Shown in pieces: positions 48,030 to 57,303 of a stretch of DNA of 64,000 bases. The DNA is taken from the NCBI GenBank assembly GCA_936936565.1, contig CAKZIX010000125.1, positions 15,910 to 79,909 of the forward strand, read 5' to 3'. Each line of letters opens with the position of its first letter. The first letter of the stretch is position 1. The notes below the pieces were generated by a model. It saw only the letters and a program-made list of their open reading frames with translations, was not told the DNA's origin and did not search any database. The DNA comes from an uncultured Nocardiaceae bacterium (GTDB lineage Bacteria; Actinomycetota; Actinomycetes; Mycobacteriales; Mycobacteriaceae). Both the position numbers and the translations under genes were made by a program.

Positions 48030-48346
48030 GCGAGTCCGTTGTTCGCTACCGCCTGGCGACGGGCGGGGGCGTCGACGCGAATCAGGATCCGGTTCCGGCG
48101 ACGTGGACAGCGTCGAATCTGACAGCTCGCGGTGTCGCACCGATTCGCACCGAACGCACCGAGGACGTCGGTCGAAACGGCGAGATTCTCGGCTACACAC
48201 TGTATTTCGTTCCAGCGATCGACATCGTCGACGACGACGAGCTGACCGTGCGCGGCGACCGCTGCCGGATTCGAGTGCGGCAATGGCGTTCGGCGCAGAC
48301 CTCGCGAACCGGGACCGAAGTCGTGGCAACGATTGGTAGGGGGTGA
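48026..48346 (+). CDS. Head-tail stopper/closure protein
   Basis: 106 residues from a GTG. Beta-barrel text (GYTLYFVPAIDIVDDDELTV, RGDRCRIRVRQW) is that of the head-closure (stopper) family, which plugs the head after packaging. Confidence 0.75.
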   Translation: MSESVVRYRLATGGGVDANQDPVPATWTASNLTARGVAPIRTERTEDVGRNGEILGYTLYFVPAIDIVDDDELTVRGDRCRIRVRQWRSAQTSRTGTEVVATIGRG

Positions 48347-48352
48347 TCGGCG

Positions 48353-48607
48353 TTGGCGCGAAACGTCGAGGTTCACATCGACCGGCAGGCGCTTCGGCGC
48401 GTCCTCAACTCGCCCGCGGTCCGCGCGATGACCGTCGCCGCCGCCCATCGAGTTGCCGAGAAGGCGGGCACTGGCGGCGACGTGAAGCTGTTTCAGACGG
48501 ACCGCCCGCACGCCGTCGTCTCGATTCCGGCCTGGCTGCAAGCGCGCGAGGGCATGCTCTCGCGTGCCGCGGCGCAAGCCGGCCTACGGGTCAAGCCGAA
48601 CAGATGA
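48353..48607 (+). CDS. Tail-completion/connector protein (HK97 gp10-like position)
   Basis: 84 residues from a TTG with AGGGGGTGA upstream; no ATG or GTG in frame is better placed. ARNVEVHIDRQALRRVLNSP and VRAMTVAAAHRVAEKAG are typical of short gp10-like neck proteins. Confidence 0.7.
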   Translation: MARNVEVHIDRQALRRVLNSPAVRAMTVAAAHRVAEKAGTGGDVKLFQTDRPHAVVSIPAWLQAREGMLSRAAAQAGLRVKPNR

Positions 48608-49014
48608 AGCCGCTACGTCTGCCGAGCGATGCCGCCCGCGCCATCAAGGACTATTACGCCGCAGTGCTGCCCGGCCTGATCGATCCGCCGGTGCCGACGA
48701 TCGAGATCGGCGTTCCGGTGGAATGGACCGTCGGTCAGAGCGGGCCGCACCTCGGCGTATTCGACGATTCCGGGCCCGCGCTGTGGCCGATCTACAGCGA
48801 ACCAACCGTGCGCGTAACCGTCTGGGCGAATGGGCGCACCCTGTCGCGCAAGATCGCTGGCATTGCGCTCGGGGTGCTGTACGCGCATCGAATCCCCGGC
48901 GTCGCAAAGGTCGACGCGATCTCGTCGTTGCTCGAGGCCCGCGACCCGAACAACGCGGGCGTCATGGCGTCGTTCACGGCGAGCGTCAAAGCGCGCACGC
49001 TGCCGATTTCGTAA
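48604..49014 (+). CDS. Tail terminator protein candidate
   Basis: 136 residues. KDYYAAVLPGLIDPPVPTIE, YSEPTVRVTVWANGRTLSRK and IAGIALGVLYAHRIPGV fit the tail-terminator fold that caps the growing tail tube. Assigned chiefly by order, directly before the major tail protein. Confidence 0.72.
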   Translation: MKPLRLPSDAARAIKDYYAAVLPGLIDPPVPTIEIGVPVEWTVGQSGPHLGVFDDSGPALWPIYSEPTVRVTVWANGRTLSRKIAGIALGVLYAHRIPGVAKVDAISSLLEARDPNNAGVMASFTASVKARTLPIS

Positions 49015-49098
49015 GCGGCGCAACTCGATCCACCACCCCTCACGGGTGGCGAACCCGCACGGTTCCGCACGATTCCCGACCCGAGAGGGGTATTTGTC

Positions 49099-49626
49099 AT
49101 GGCACGCAATCCCGACAACGTGAAGATTTGGCAGGACGCGCACGTTTTCGTCGCGTTCGCCGCCACCCGGCCCGCCGTACCTCTAACCATCGACGATCCG
49201 TTCGCGGCGACCTGGGAAGAGGTCGGCATCCTCGACGGCGAAGACGGCTTCGGCGAGGAGCGCAACTCCGACGAAACGAAGCACTTCGGCTGGGGTATCG
49301 GCCTGATCAATGTCGGTGCTCGCAACTTCGAGCTGTCGCGGACGTTTTCGCCGCTCGAGGACAACGCGACTACGCAGAAGCTCGTCAACCCCGGCTCGAC
49401 GGCGACGGCGGTGATGCTGCCGAAGCCGGTGAACGCGTTCGTCGCGTTCCAGACCGACAGCGATTTCGGCGATGTCGAGCGCCTGATCTCGGTCAAGCGT
49501 GCTCGCCTGTGGGTGCCGGCCAACAACCGCAACGAGTCCGACATCACCAAGTGGGAGGTTCAGACTTCCCTCTTCGCCGACGGCACGGGCAAGGTCTTCG
49601 ACCGGCAGGCAGGCACCCCGGCATGA
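49099..49626 (+). CDS. Major tail protein
   Basis: 175 residues with GAGAGGGG upstream. The pattern NVKIWQDAHVFVAFAATRPA, LDGEDGFGEERNSDETKHFG and a final beta part is that of actinophage major tail (tube) proteins. The 84-nt gap before it holds a small hairpin (CCACCC/GGGTGG) and a GAACCCGCA element also found upstream of the next tail gene. Confidence 0.88.
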   Translation: MARNPDNVKIWQDAHVFVAFAATRPAVPLTIDDPFAATWEEVGILDGEDGFGEERNSDETKHFGWGIGLINVGARNFELSRTFSPLEDNATTQKLVNPGSTATAVMLPKPVNAFVAFQTDSDFGDVERLISVKRARLWVPANNRNESDITKWEVQTSLFADGTGKVFDRQAGTPA

Positions 49627-49787
49627 TCCGCATTCGCTTCACCAAGGACCGCGGCAACCGCAAGGCGGGCGACATCTGGCTCTACGACGAGGTGTCGGCC
49701 GCCGCAGTCATCGACGAAGGGTCGGCCGAGTTCGCCGACGCGCCGCCCGAGCAGGCGCCCGAAGTCCAGCCGGACGGCGCCGAGTAG
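49623..49787 (+). CDS. Small tail-region protein
   Basis: 54 residues: short beta domain (IRFTKDRGNRKAGDIWLYDE) and a Pro/Glu tail. ATG overlaps the major tail stop. Similar small domains with this text occur beside tail genes; role unknown. Confidence 0.65.
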   Translation: MIRIRFTKDRGNRKAGDIWLYDEVSAAAVIDEGSAEFADAPPEQAPEVQPDGAE

Positions 49788-49874
49788 ACGCCTGGCGGCG
49801 CGCTCTTCCGTGCGGGTTCAGCCCGCTGCCAGGCACCCTCTCGAACCCGCATGCAGTGAAAGGAACGAACCCGC

Positions 49875-50198
49875 ATGCCTTCGGTAATTCCACCCGAGGA
49901 CGAGATCCGCGAATACGCGGCCTCGATCGACGCGCTCGACGAACAGGGGCGATACACGAAGCCGCGCCAACGCATCGTCGCCGCACTACTCAAGGCGCGC
50001 GGCGCGGTGGCCGAGGCCGCCGAGTCGGCGTCGGAGGCGACCGCGCCGCTGTTCATGCAGTTCTTGGGCGAGCTGCTCGACGCCGGATTCGACAACGACG
50101 ACGCGTTCGATCTGCTGCTCGCCGTCGCCCCCGCGGTGGTGCAGGTGCACGGCCTGCACGTCGGCCCGATTCACGAGGAGGACGCCGACGATGAGTGA
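49875..50198 (+). CDS. Tail assembly region protein
   Basis: 107 residues, helical (AALLKARGAVAEAAESASEA, QFLGELLDAGFDNDDAFDLL). Precedes the frameshifting chaperone gene and overlaps its start by 8 nt. Its own start codon lies in the second of two CGAACCCGCATGC repeats (49842-49854, 49866-49878). Confidence 0.68.
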   Translation: MPSVIPPEDEIREYAASIDALDEQGRYTKPRQRIVAALLKARGAVAEAAESASEATAPLFMQFLGELLDAGFDNDDAFDLLLAVAPAVVQVHGLHVGPIHEEDADDE

Positions 50199-50643
50199 TT
50201 CCTACGACGAGCACCTCGCCGAGGGCTTCGACGAGGCCGACGACGCGCCCGGCGGATCCTGGGAACGCGAGCAGCGTCGCCGCAACAGCCGTCGCCGCCC
50301 CGATCGCCGACGCGACCAGCAGCCCTACCGGCCCGCAGGTGTGCGCCAGCCGCGCGACTACCAGTCGCCGAAGAAGCCCGCGGCGCAGCGTGAGGCCGAA
50401 GGTGACGCGTATGTCGAGGTCCGATTCCGCGGCGTAGCGTTCCGGGTGCTCGCCGACCCCGACGACTGGCCCATCGAGGTGATCGAGGCGCAGCAGGCCG
50501 GCCGGACCGTCGAGTCCATCCGACTGCTTCTCGGTCCGCGGCTCTGGCAAAAGTTCCGGGCGAAGTGGAGCACCGTCGGCGACGTCCGCGCTTTCAACGA
50601 CGCGCTGAACGACGCGATCGGACTCGGCGACGAGGGAAACTAA
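50191..50643 (+). CDS. Tail assembly chaperone (gpG-like, short form)
   Basis: 150 residues. The Arg-rich N-terminal part is disordered-looking; the folded domain starts at VEVRFRGVAFRVLADPDDWP and ends IGLGDEGN. The last codons GAG GGA AAC TAA contain the slippery heptamer GGGAAAC (50634-50640) in correct phase. Most ribosomes would stop at 50643; some would shift to make the long form. Position just before the tape measure gene is standard for this gene pair. Confidence 0.88.
   Translation: MSDSYDEHLAEGFDEADDAPGGSWEREQRRRNSRRRPDRRRDQQPYRPAGVRQPRDYQSPKKPAAQREAEGDAYVEVRFRGVAFRVLADPDDWPIEVIEAQQAGRTVESIRLLLGPRLWQKFRAKWSTVGDVRAFNDALNDAIGLGDEGN
50634..50640 (+). promoter_or_regulatory. Programmed -1 frameshift site GGGAAAC
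   Basis: The heptamer reads G GGA AAC in the upstream frame and GGG AAA after the shift, the classic X XXY YYZ form. It is followed at once by the zero-frame TAA. Complementary 8-base arms ACCGGACG and CGTCCGGT lie about 30-70 nt downstream and could form a stimulatory structure. Confidence 0.88.
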
Positions 50644-51032
50644 GAAACCTCCTCCGATTCCTGAGCAGTAGACCGGACGTCGTCGAGGCGGACCTACGCC
50701 GCTTCTACGGCGTCCGGTATTCGGATCGGTGGAGGTTCGACGCCGATGGAACACGTCGGCTCACGCTGCGCGAGATCTGGGTCTATCTCTCGCATCTGAC
50801 CCACGAATCCAAAACGCATCAGATCGCGAACGGCACCGATTGGGGAACGCTCGAGTACCTCGTCGCCGACCTGATCCACGCCTGGACGGGCAAGCCACAC
50901 CCCGCGAGGCCGAAGCCATCCGCGGTGCATGTCGACAAGCGCGAGACGGCCGACCGGGCGAAGCGCCGACGTAGGCGGATCGCCGCAAAACGCGCACGTG
51001 AAGCCGCGCAACACAATTCGGCACAGAACTGA
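50640..51032 (+). CDS. Tail assembly chaperone frameshift extension (gpT-like)
   Basis: The -1 frame continues for 130 residues from CTA at 50640 (LRNLLRFLSSRPDVVEADLR, RRLTLREIWVYLSHL) to TGA at 51030-51032. The combined product of about 280 residues is the GT-type chaperone that binds the tape measure protein. The -1 frame has no well-placed start of its own, supporting expression by frameshift. It ends in a basic stretch (RAKRRRRRIAAKRARE). Confidence 0.85.
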   Translation, partial: LRNLLRFLSSRPDVVEADLRRFYGVRYSDRWRFDADGTRRLTLREIWVYLSHLTHESKTHQIANGTDWGTLEYLVADLIHAWTGKPHPARPKPSAVHVDKRETADRAKRRRRRIAAKRAREAAQHNSAQN

Positions 51033-51047
51033 GCAGGGGGTGGTCGT

Positions 51048-54000
51048 ATGGCTGGTGGCTCGATCGGGTTCGCGACGCTGTCGATCATCCCCGTGGTTCG
51101 CAACCCGCGCGGCATCGGCGACGGGATCGCCGGGCCGCTGGCTGCATCCGGACGGCGCGCGGGCACCGAAGCGGGACGCGTCACCATGCACGCGTTTAAG
51201 GCGGCGGCCGTGGCGGGTGCTGCGGGTGCTGCCGCAGGCGCGGCGGGCGCCTTCGCGATCGGACTTGCCGCCCTGGGCCCGGCCGCTGCGGGTGCCCTCG
51301 CCACGGTCAAGGTCGGCATCGCCGGTGTAGGCGATGCCTTCAAGGCTCTGGAGTCGGCGAGCGCGTCGGCGGGTAGTGACGCGCAAGCTCAGGCGAAGGC
51401 GATTGCGTCGGCGCAAAAGGGCGTCGAGCAGGCGCTGCGCGATGTCGGCCGCGCCGAGAAGGACGTGCAGCGCGCCAAGAAGGAAAGCCGCGCCGCCGAA
51501 CAGGATCTCACTCGCGCACGCAAGGACGCGCTCGACCAGCTCAGGGACTTGAACCGCGAGCTCGAAGGGTCTGCCGATTCCGAGCTCGACGCGCAACTGT
51601 CGCTCCAGGAGGCGATCGAAGCTCAGGCCGAACTCGCCAAGGACGCCGACGCGACGGCAACACAGCGGGCGCGCGCAGCGCTGCGTGTGCGCAACGCCGA
51701 GCGCGATCTGCGGCGCACCCAGGAGGACAATCGCGAACTCGCCGAGCGGGCGGCCGAGGCCAACCGCAAGGGCGTCGAGGGCTCCGACGAGGTGGTCGAA
51801 GCCAAGGGGCGTATCGCTGAGGCGCACGACCGCGAGGCCGAAGCCGAGCAGGGCTTGCAGGACGCACACCGCGGCGTCACCGAGGCGCAGCAAGAACTTC
51901 GCGACGCGATGAACGCGACATCGGCCGCGCAGGACAAGGCCGCCGCCGCGCTGGCGAAGCTGAGTCCGAATGCGCGTGCGTTCGTCCTCGCGATGCGCGA
52001 TATCAAGCCGCTGTTCACCGACTTGCGAACCTCGGTGCAAGACAACCTGTTTGCCGGACTCGACACCTCGATCGGCAATCTCGCGCGCACGTCGGTCCCA
52101 ACACTCAAGGCGGGCATGGGCGAGGTCGCGACGGCGCTCAACGGTGCCGCGAAGGGTGCGGCGTCGTTCTTCTCGACCGCCTCGGCACAGCAGGGGATTC
52201 GCGACGCGTTCAGTGGCACCGCCGCGCTGATCACCGGAATGGGCCCCGGTCTCGCGCAGGCCACCCAAGGATTCCTGTCGCTCGCGTCGGCCGCCAAGCC
52301 TGCGATGCAGGGCGTCGGCGCCGCACTCGGCGGCCTGCTCGGCAACATCGGCCAGGCATTCACCGACGCCGCCAACTCGGGCGCCCTCACGCAGCTGGTG
52401 ACGAGCTTCGGCACGGTGCTCGACGGTCTCGGCCAAGGGCTCAAGCCCGTGCTCGACGGGCTCATTCAGGCCGCGAACCTGGTCGCGCCGACCCTCGGCC
52501 CGTTCCTTCAGCAGCTCGGCACGTCGGTCGGCGCACTACTGCCGATCCTCGGCCAGCTCGGCGCCACCTTCGTCAGCACGCTCACGCCGCTGCTGCCCGT
52601 CGTCCAGCAATTCGCAGGCGAACTGCTCAAGGGACTCGAGCCGATCATCCCGGTACTCGGCCAGATCCTCGGCGCGCTGATCCCGGCGCTACAGCCGTTG
52701 ATCCCGCACCTGTCGCAGATCGCGCAAGTAGTGGGAACCGCGCTCGCGCAGGCGATTACCGCGCTGGCGCCCGCAATCGGCCCGCTCGGTGAGGCGTTCG
52801 CGTCGCTGGTGACCGCCGTCGCGCCGCTACTGCCGGCTGTCGCCGAGATCGTCGGCGGGCTGGTGTCCGCGCTGGCGCCTGCGCTGACGACCGTTTTCGA
52901 CGCGATGGCGCCGGTCATCCAGCAAATGGCGACGCTGATGATGCCGGTTTTCCGCGAGCTTCAGCCCGTGCTCGCCGACGTGGCGATGAAGCTTGGCCAG
53001 GCGCTGGCCGACTCGCTCAGCGCGATCGCGCCCGTGCTGCCGGACATCGCGCAGTCCTTCGGCAATCTCATGCTCGCCATCGCGCCGATCTTGCCGCAGC
53101 TCGCGCAGATGATCGCCGAGCTACTGCCGCCGCTGGTGCAGATCTTCGTCGAGCTGACGCCCGTGCTGCTCAAGGTGATCGACGGGTTTACCTGGCTGGT
53201 GAACAACGTCATTGTGCCGCTGCTGATCCCGTGGATTCAGAAGCTCACCGAGCAGTTCCGGAAGGTACTCGACGACACCAAGGCCTACATCGTCGGCGCC
53301 AAGGATCTCGTCGGTGACGCACTGACCGGCATGGGCAACTTCTTCGGCGACCTCGCTCGAATCGCGGGGGAGAAGTGGAACCAGGTCGTGCGCGGGATCG
53401 CGCGAGGCGTGAAAGCGGTCGGCGAGCTGCTCAAGCAGGTGAAGATCCCCGACTGGGTGCCGGGTATCGGCGGCAAGGGCGCGACCGGCCTCGGCAATTC
53501 GCTGGTCGCCTGGGCCGACGCACACATGGCGACGGGTGGCCTGTTCCGCGGCCGGGGCACGCGCACGAGCGACAGCAACCTCGTGGCACTGTCCGACCAC
53601 GAGTTCGTCACCAATGCCACCGCGACCGAGAAGAACCTGCCGCTGCTCAAGATGATCAACGCGGGATGGGTGCCCTCGCCAGAATTCCTGCGGCTCATGG
53701 TCGGCGACGTCCCCGGCTTCGCTGGCGGCGGCATCGTGCAGACGACCGACACCGTCAACCAGCAGCAGCAAGCCATGTGGGACGTGCTGCGCAACGCCTG
53801 GCCGAACGCCGTGCTCACCTCGGCCACACGCACCGTCGACGTGGGCAGCGGCTTCGACCACCATATGGGCGGCAAGGCGATCGACATCGCCGGGCCCGAC
53901 ATGGTCGGCATGGCGGCGTGGATCGCCGAGCGGTTCCCCGGCTCGCTGGAGCTGATCCACTCGAACGGCTTCGGGCACAACATCAAGAACGGCCAGGACG

Positions 54001-54728
54001 TCGGCGACGGTTTCGCGTTCTACGGCGCGGGCACCATGGCGGGCCACGCCGACCATGTGCATTGGGCGATGCCGGGGGCGCCGTCGATGGACGGCCTCGG
54101 CGAGCCTGGTTCCGGGGCAGGTGCCAGTGCTGGCGGTGGCGCATTCACGTCCCCGGGCTCTGGATTCGCCGACCTCGGCGGCGGCGGTGGCGGCGCAACG
54201 ACGTCCGGCGGCGGTGCAGGTGGCGCGGCTGGCGGTTCGGGCGGCAATGGTGGAGCGGGTAGCGGCGTCGGTGCCGGTTTCGGCGGTTCGGGCACGCCTG
54301 TCTACGTGACGAACTGGCCGACCGGCCTCGGCGGCGGCCTCGGCACGCAACCGCTCGGTGGCTCGACGGCGCCCGCTGTCGACGGGTCGGGCGCGGAAAC
54401 CTACATGCCGCCCGGCGGGGTGAAGAACCCCGGATCGGGATTCGGTGTTGCACCGCAAGGCAATTCCGGTAACCCCGAGGCTGACAAATGGTCGGCGTGG
54501 GCGCAGGACGTCGGCGAGCAGTGGCGCGGGTTCTTCGAGAACAACTGGCGGGAAATGCTGAACACCGGTCTCGCTGTCGTCGGCATGGGCGCTACCGGCG
54601 CGGCGCGTCCGATCAACATCGACGCCCGCGGCGGCGACCCTCGGCAGATCGCGCGTGTGCTCGAACGCGCCGAGCGCCGAAAGACGTTGGCCGCGCAGAT
54701 GTCGGGCGGATTCGGGCGCGGCCGATGA
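51048..54728 (+). CDS. Tape measure protein with C-terminal peptidase domain
   Basis: 1226 residues with an AGGGGGTGG ribosome site. Residues about 45-105 are hydrophobic; 110-300 are a long coiled coil (RAEKDVQRAKKESRAAEQDL); 320-790 are hydrophobic repeats rich in Pro, Leu and Ala. Around 930-1010 a zinc peptidase-like domain appears: FDHHMGGKAIDIAG and GHADHVHWAM, resembling M15-type endopeptidases. A Gly-rich linker follows, and the C-terminus INIDARGGDPRQIARVLERA plus ERRKTLAAQMS repeats a motif of the early protein at 13994. It sets tail length and may open the cell wall during infection. Confidence 0.93.
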   Translation: MAGGSIGFATLSIIPVVRNPRGIGDGIAGPLAASGRRAGTEAGRVTMHAFKAAAVAGAAGAAAGAAGAFAIGLAALGPAAAGALATVKVGIAGVGDAFKALESASASAGSDAQAQAKAIASAQKGVEQALRDVGRAEKDVQRAKKESRAAEQDLTRARKDALDQLRDLNRELEGSADSELDAQLSLQEAIEAQAELAKDADATATQRARAALRVRNAERDLRRTQEDNRELAERAAEANRKGVEGSDEVVEAKGRIAEAHDREAEAEQGLQDAHRGVTEAQQELRDAMNATSAAQDKAAAALAKLSPNARAFVLAMRDIKPLFTDLRTSVQDNLFAGLDTSIGNLARTSVPTLKAGMGEVATALNGAAKGAASFFSTASAQQGIRDAFSGTAALITGMGPGLAQATQGFLSLASAAKPAMQGVGAALGGLLGNIGQAFTDAANSGALTQLVTSFGTVLDGLGQGLKPVLDGLIQAANLVAPTLGPFLQQLGTSVGALLPILGQLGATFVSTLTPLLPVVQQFAGELLKGLEPIIPVLGQILGALIPALQPLIPHLSQIAQVVGTALAQAITALAPAIGPLGEAFASLVTAVAPLLPAVAEIVGGLVSALAPALTTVFDAMAPVIQQMATLMMPVFRELQPVLADVAMKLGQALADSLSAIAPVLPDIAQSFGNLMLAIAPILPQLAQMIAELLPPLVQIFVELTPVLLKVIDGFTWLVNNVIVPLLIPWIQKLTEQFRKVLDDTKAYIVGAKDLVGDALTGMGNFFGDLARIAGEKWNQVVRGIARGVKAVGELLKQVKIPDWVPGIGGKGATGLGNSLVAWADAHMATGGLFRGRGTRTSDSNLVALSDHEFVTNATATEKNLPLLKMINAGWVPSPEFLRLMVGDVPGFAGGGIVQTTDTVNQQQQAMWDVLRNAWPNAVLTSATRTVDVGSGFDHHMGGKAIDIAGPDMVGMAAWIAERFPGSLELIHSNGFGHNIKNGQDVGDGFAFYGAGTMAGHADHVHWAMPGAPSMDGLGEPGSGAGASAGGGAFTSPGSGFADLGGGGGGATTSGGGAGGAAGGSGGNGGAGSGVGAGFGGSGTPVYVTNWPTGLGGGLGTQPLGGSTAPAVDGSGAETYMPPGGVKNPGSGFGVAPQGNSGNPEADKWSAWAQDVGEQWRGFFENNWREMLNTGLAVVGMGATGAARPINIDARGGDPRQIARVLERAERRKTLAAQMSGGFGRGR

Positions 54729-55624
54729 CCGCGCTCGATTTGCTCGCCGCCGAGCCGACGAAAATTATCTACCGGGGCGGGCTCAAGCCGGACGGCTCGC
54801 TCGGCGACGTCTTCAACTTGGCTGGGATCTCCGCGGGCACTGAGGGCGTGAACCTGGCGAGCGGCTTCAAGTGGCCGTTCACCCCACATAAGCTGCTGTC
54901 TTCCGAGGGTGCGTCCCAGGATGGCGCGACTTTCATCCGGTCCGTGCGCGGCGTGATGCTGCTCGAACTGCCAATCGCGATTCAGGCCGACACCCTCCCG
55001 CAGTTCTACGCACGCAATGACAGGTTCTGGCGCAACTGGAACTCCGACATTCCCGGCCATATGTCTTGGTGGACAAGGTACGCGGGCTGGCAAACGCTGC
55101 GATTGCAGACGACCGACGAGCCCGAGCCGCTCACCGGCGTCGATCCCACCGCGGACTACTTCGAAGCATTCACGCTGTCGGCGACGGCGATGCTGCCGTT
55201 TTTCCTCGGCCTCGACGAGGAATCGGTGTGGAGCAACGCGCAGGGCCTCAACGAGGGGGCGCTGCGGCTGCGCAATTACACCGACCGGAAGGGCTATCCG
55301 CGCTACACGATGAACGGCCCCGGCCGGTTCTACATCGAAGACCCGGACAGCGACGACACCGACCTGCGGCAGGTGCAGACGCCGGTGCTGCTGGCGAACG
55401 AGGAATTGCGGATCAACACGCACCCGCGGCGCCCGACGGCGCGGCTGTACAGCCCGGCGACGGGTGAGAACGGGCGCAACGTGTGGGGCCAATTGCAGGG
55501 TCGCCGGTGGCTGTTCCCGCTGCAACCGTGGTCGAGCACTGAGATCCGCGTGCGGGTCGAGGGCGGGTCGACCGCGTCGAAGGTGATCGGCGTTGTGACG
55601 CCGAGGAAGTCGAGGCCGTTCTGA
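54725..55624 (+). CDS. Minor tail protein (distal tail protein-like)
   Basis: 299 residues, ATG overlapping the tape measure stop. Directly after the tape measure gene, where the distal tail protein is encoded. Text such as GHMSWWTRYAGWQTLRLQTT and ADYFEAFTLSATAMLPFFLG is typical of actinophage minor tail proteins. Confidence 0.82.
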   Translation: MTALDLLAAEPTKIIYRGGLKPDGSLGDVFNLAGISAGTEGVNLASGFKWPFTPHKLLSSEGASQDGATFIRSVRGVMLLELPIAIQADTLPQFYARNDRFWRNWNSDIPGHMSWWTRYAGWQTLRLQTTDEPEPLTGVDPTADYFEAFTLSATAMLPFFLGLDEESVWSNAQGLNEGALRLRNYTDRKGYPRYTMNGPGRFYIEDPDSDDTDLRQVQTPVLLANEELRINTHPRRPTARLYSPATGENGRNVWGQLQGRRWLFPLQPWSSTEIRVRVEGGSTASKVIGVVTPRKSRPF

Positions 55625-57261
55625 TGTCTACGACGTTCGATTGGGACGCGCACGCCGCCTCGGTGGCGATGGACGATCGCGAGCGCATCGAGGAGGAGAC
55701 CTGGCGCGACCCCGATGCGGTCGCGCGGATCTTCGACAAGATGATGGTCGAGCAGGGCATCGCGGGCGACTATCTCAGCCTCGAATTCAACGACAAAGTG
55801 AACGCCGTCGAGGCGTTGTCGATGGATCTGCCGCACGACAGCCAGTTCTACGACCACTTTTTCCGCAATCCCGATGGCGAAGACGCCATGATCCCGGTCA
55901 CCGTCGACACCGACGGCGGCCGGTGGGCGGGCATGTGCGACCGTGTCGCGTTGGTGCAGGAGGCCGACGGCACGCGTCATATCGAGGTGTCGGCGCTGTC
56001 GATGTGGAATCACATTGCGACAACGTGCTTTTGGGCGAGCCCGTTCGCGCCGATCCTCGCGCAGCTCCCGCGCCACGACATCAAGATCGGCCCTGTCATC
56101 TCGGTCGGGGCTAGCTATCTCGCGACGAACCGCGCCCGTATCCAGATGTCGAGCGCGCCACCGCAATTCGACGACGACGGGAGTTGGATCGACTTCGGAT
56201 CGGCCATGTTCCCCGTCGCCGTGGTGCCGGTCGACACCCTGCACGACACTAGCCAGTGGTGCGCCTATTCGGCCCGGTTCGACATGGGCGACAAGGTTAT
56301 TCAGGAGATCAGCCGCGGGACCGGCGTCGTGTGGGACGCCGAGCTGTTCTTGCCCGGCGACGAGCAGCCAGCGCCCGAGTGGTTCTACCTCGACCGCCCG
56401 ACGATCGTCATCAAGGCCCGCGACCAATCGAATATCGTCGGCCCGACCGGCACCCTGCTCGACGGCATCACAAGCTGGTTCGAGTCGTTCCTCGACGACA
56501 ACACGACCCCGGTCCGGTATCCCAATTTCGGCGCCGAATCCGATTGGGAAAAGGCTTACGAGACAGGGCCTTTGGGAACCAAGAGGTTCTTTCCGTGGGT
56601 GTGGTACTTCGAGGGCGAGTACAGCGGGATCGGGCAGGCCGAGATTGCCGTGCACAAGCCGATGGCCACCCGCGTGCTCGTGGGTGGCCGCTCGCCGTCG
56701 TGGGTGAACGCGGCAATCGAGATCGCGATCAAGAACATGCTGTCGTGGCTCGGCCTGCTGCTCGGCATACCGGGCCTCGATGCGCTCTATCGCGGGCAGC
56801 TCGACGATGTGTTCCTGGCGTTCATGGTGTACGAGGACGTCGGCCGGACGGTGCGCGCAGGGCCGTATGCGTGGTCGGAGTTCTTCGTCACCGGCAGCGA
56901 AAAGGCGTTCACCCTCGACGGTGTCGTGGCGGGCCTCAAGGGACTGCACGAGACTCGCGGCTACACCAGCAAGAAGGCGACCGTACGCGACCGCGAGCCG
57001 TACATCTACGGCCTGCACATGCGCAAGGGCCAGCAGATCGGTTTCGCGCTCGCGGACCTGATTTTCGTCGACTACATCAGCGAGGCCACTTTCCGCGACA
57101 CCCGCACCGAGCCCTCGCACTGGGAGCTGACGATCGGTGACGGCGCGGCCGACGAGTCCCCGATCGTGAAGGGCTGGGCACGCATGGGCCAGCTCGCACA
57201 GATCGTCGCCACGCTGTCGAAAGACGTGGGCATGGAAGCCGACTTCCTTGGTATATTCTAG
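55624..57261 (+). CDS. Minor tail protein, ReqiPepy6 Gp37-like family
   Basis: 545 residues, TGATG start. It has the arrangement of the Gp37-like tail family: MIPVTVDTDGGRWAGMCDRV, hydrophobic LSWLGLLLGIPGLDALYRGQ and a C-terminal region LDGVVAGLKGLHETRGYTSK. These proteins form the tail tip hub. Confidence 0.82.
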   Translation: MSTTFDWDAHAASVAMDDRERIEEETWRDPDAVARIFDKMMVEQGIAGDYLSLEFNDKVNAVEALSMDLPHDSQFYDHFFRNPDGEDAMIPVTVDTDGGRWAGMCDRVALVQEADGTRHIEVSALSMWNHIATTCFWASPFAPILAQLPRHDIKIGPVISVGASYLATNRARIQMSSAPPQFDDDGSWIDFGSAMFPVAVVPVDTLHDTSQWCAYSARFDMGDKVIQEISRGTGVVWDAELFLPGDEQPAPEWFYLDRPTIVIKARDQSNIVGPTGTLLDGITSWFESFLDDNTTPVRYPNFGAESDWEKAYETGPLGTKRFFPWVWYFEGEYSGIGQAEIAVHKPMATRVLVGGRSPSWVNAAIEIAIKNMLSWLGLLLGIPGLDALYRGQLDDVFLAFMVYEDVGRTVRAGPYAWSEFFVTGSEKAFTLDGVVAGLKGLHETRGYTSKKATVRDREPYIYGLHMRKGQQIGFALADLIFVDYISEATFRDTRTEPSHWELTIGDGAADESPIVKGWARMGQLAQIVATLSKDVGMEADFLGIF

Positions 57262-57266
57262 CTGTA

Positions 57267-57298
57267 CCAGCGTAAACGCCCGAGTCTGGTTACGCTGG
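57267..57298 (+). terminator. Hairpin between minor tail gene and HNH gene
   Basis: Arms CCAGCGTAA (57267-57275) and TTACGCTGG (57290-57298) pair perfectly with a 14-nt loop. It lies between the tail gene stop (57261) and the HNH start (57304) and would cover the ribosome site of the latter. Confidence 0.5.
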
Positions 57299-57303
57299 AG
57301 CGC

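Noticed and set aside
53871..53878. CCATATGG as a third operator
   Set aside because: It encodes part of the conserved peptidase motif of the tape measure protein, far from any promoter.
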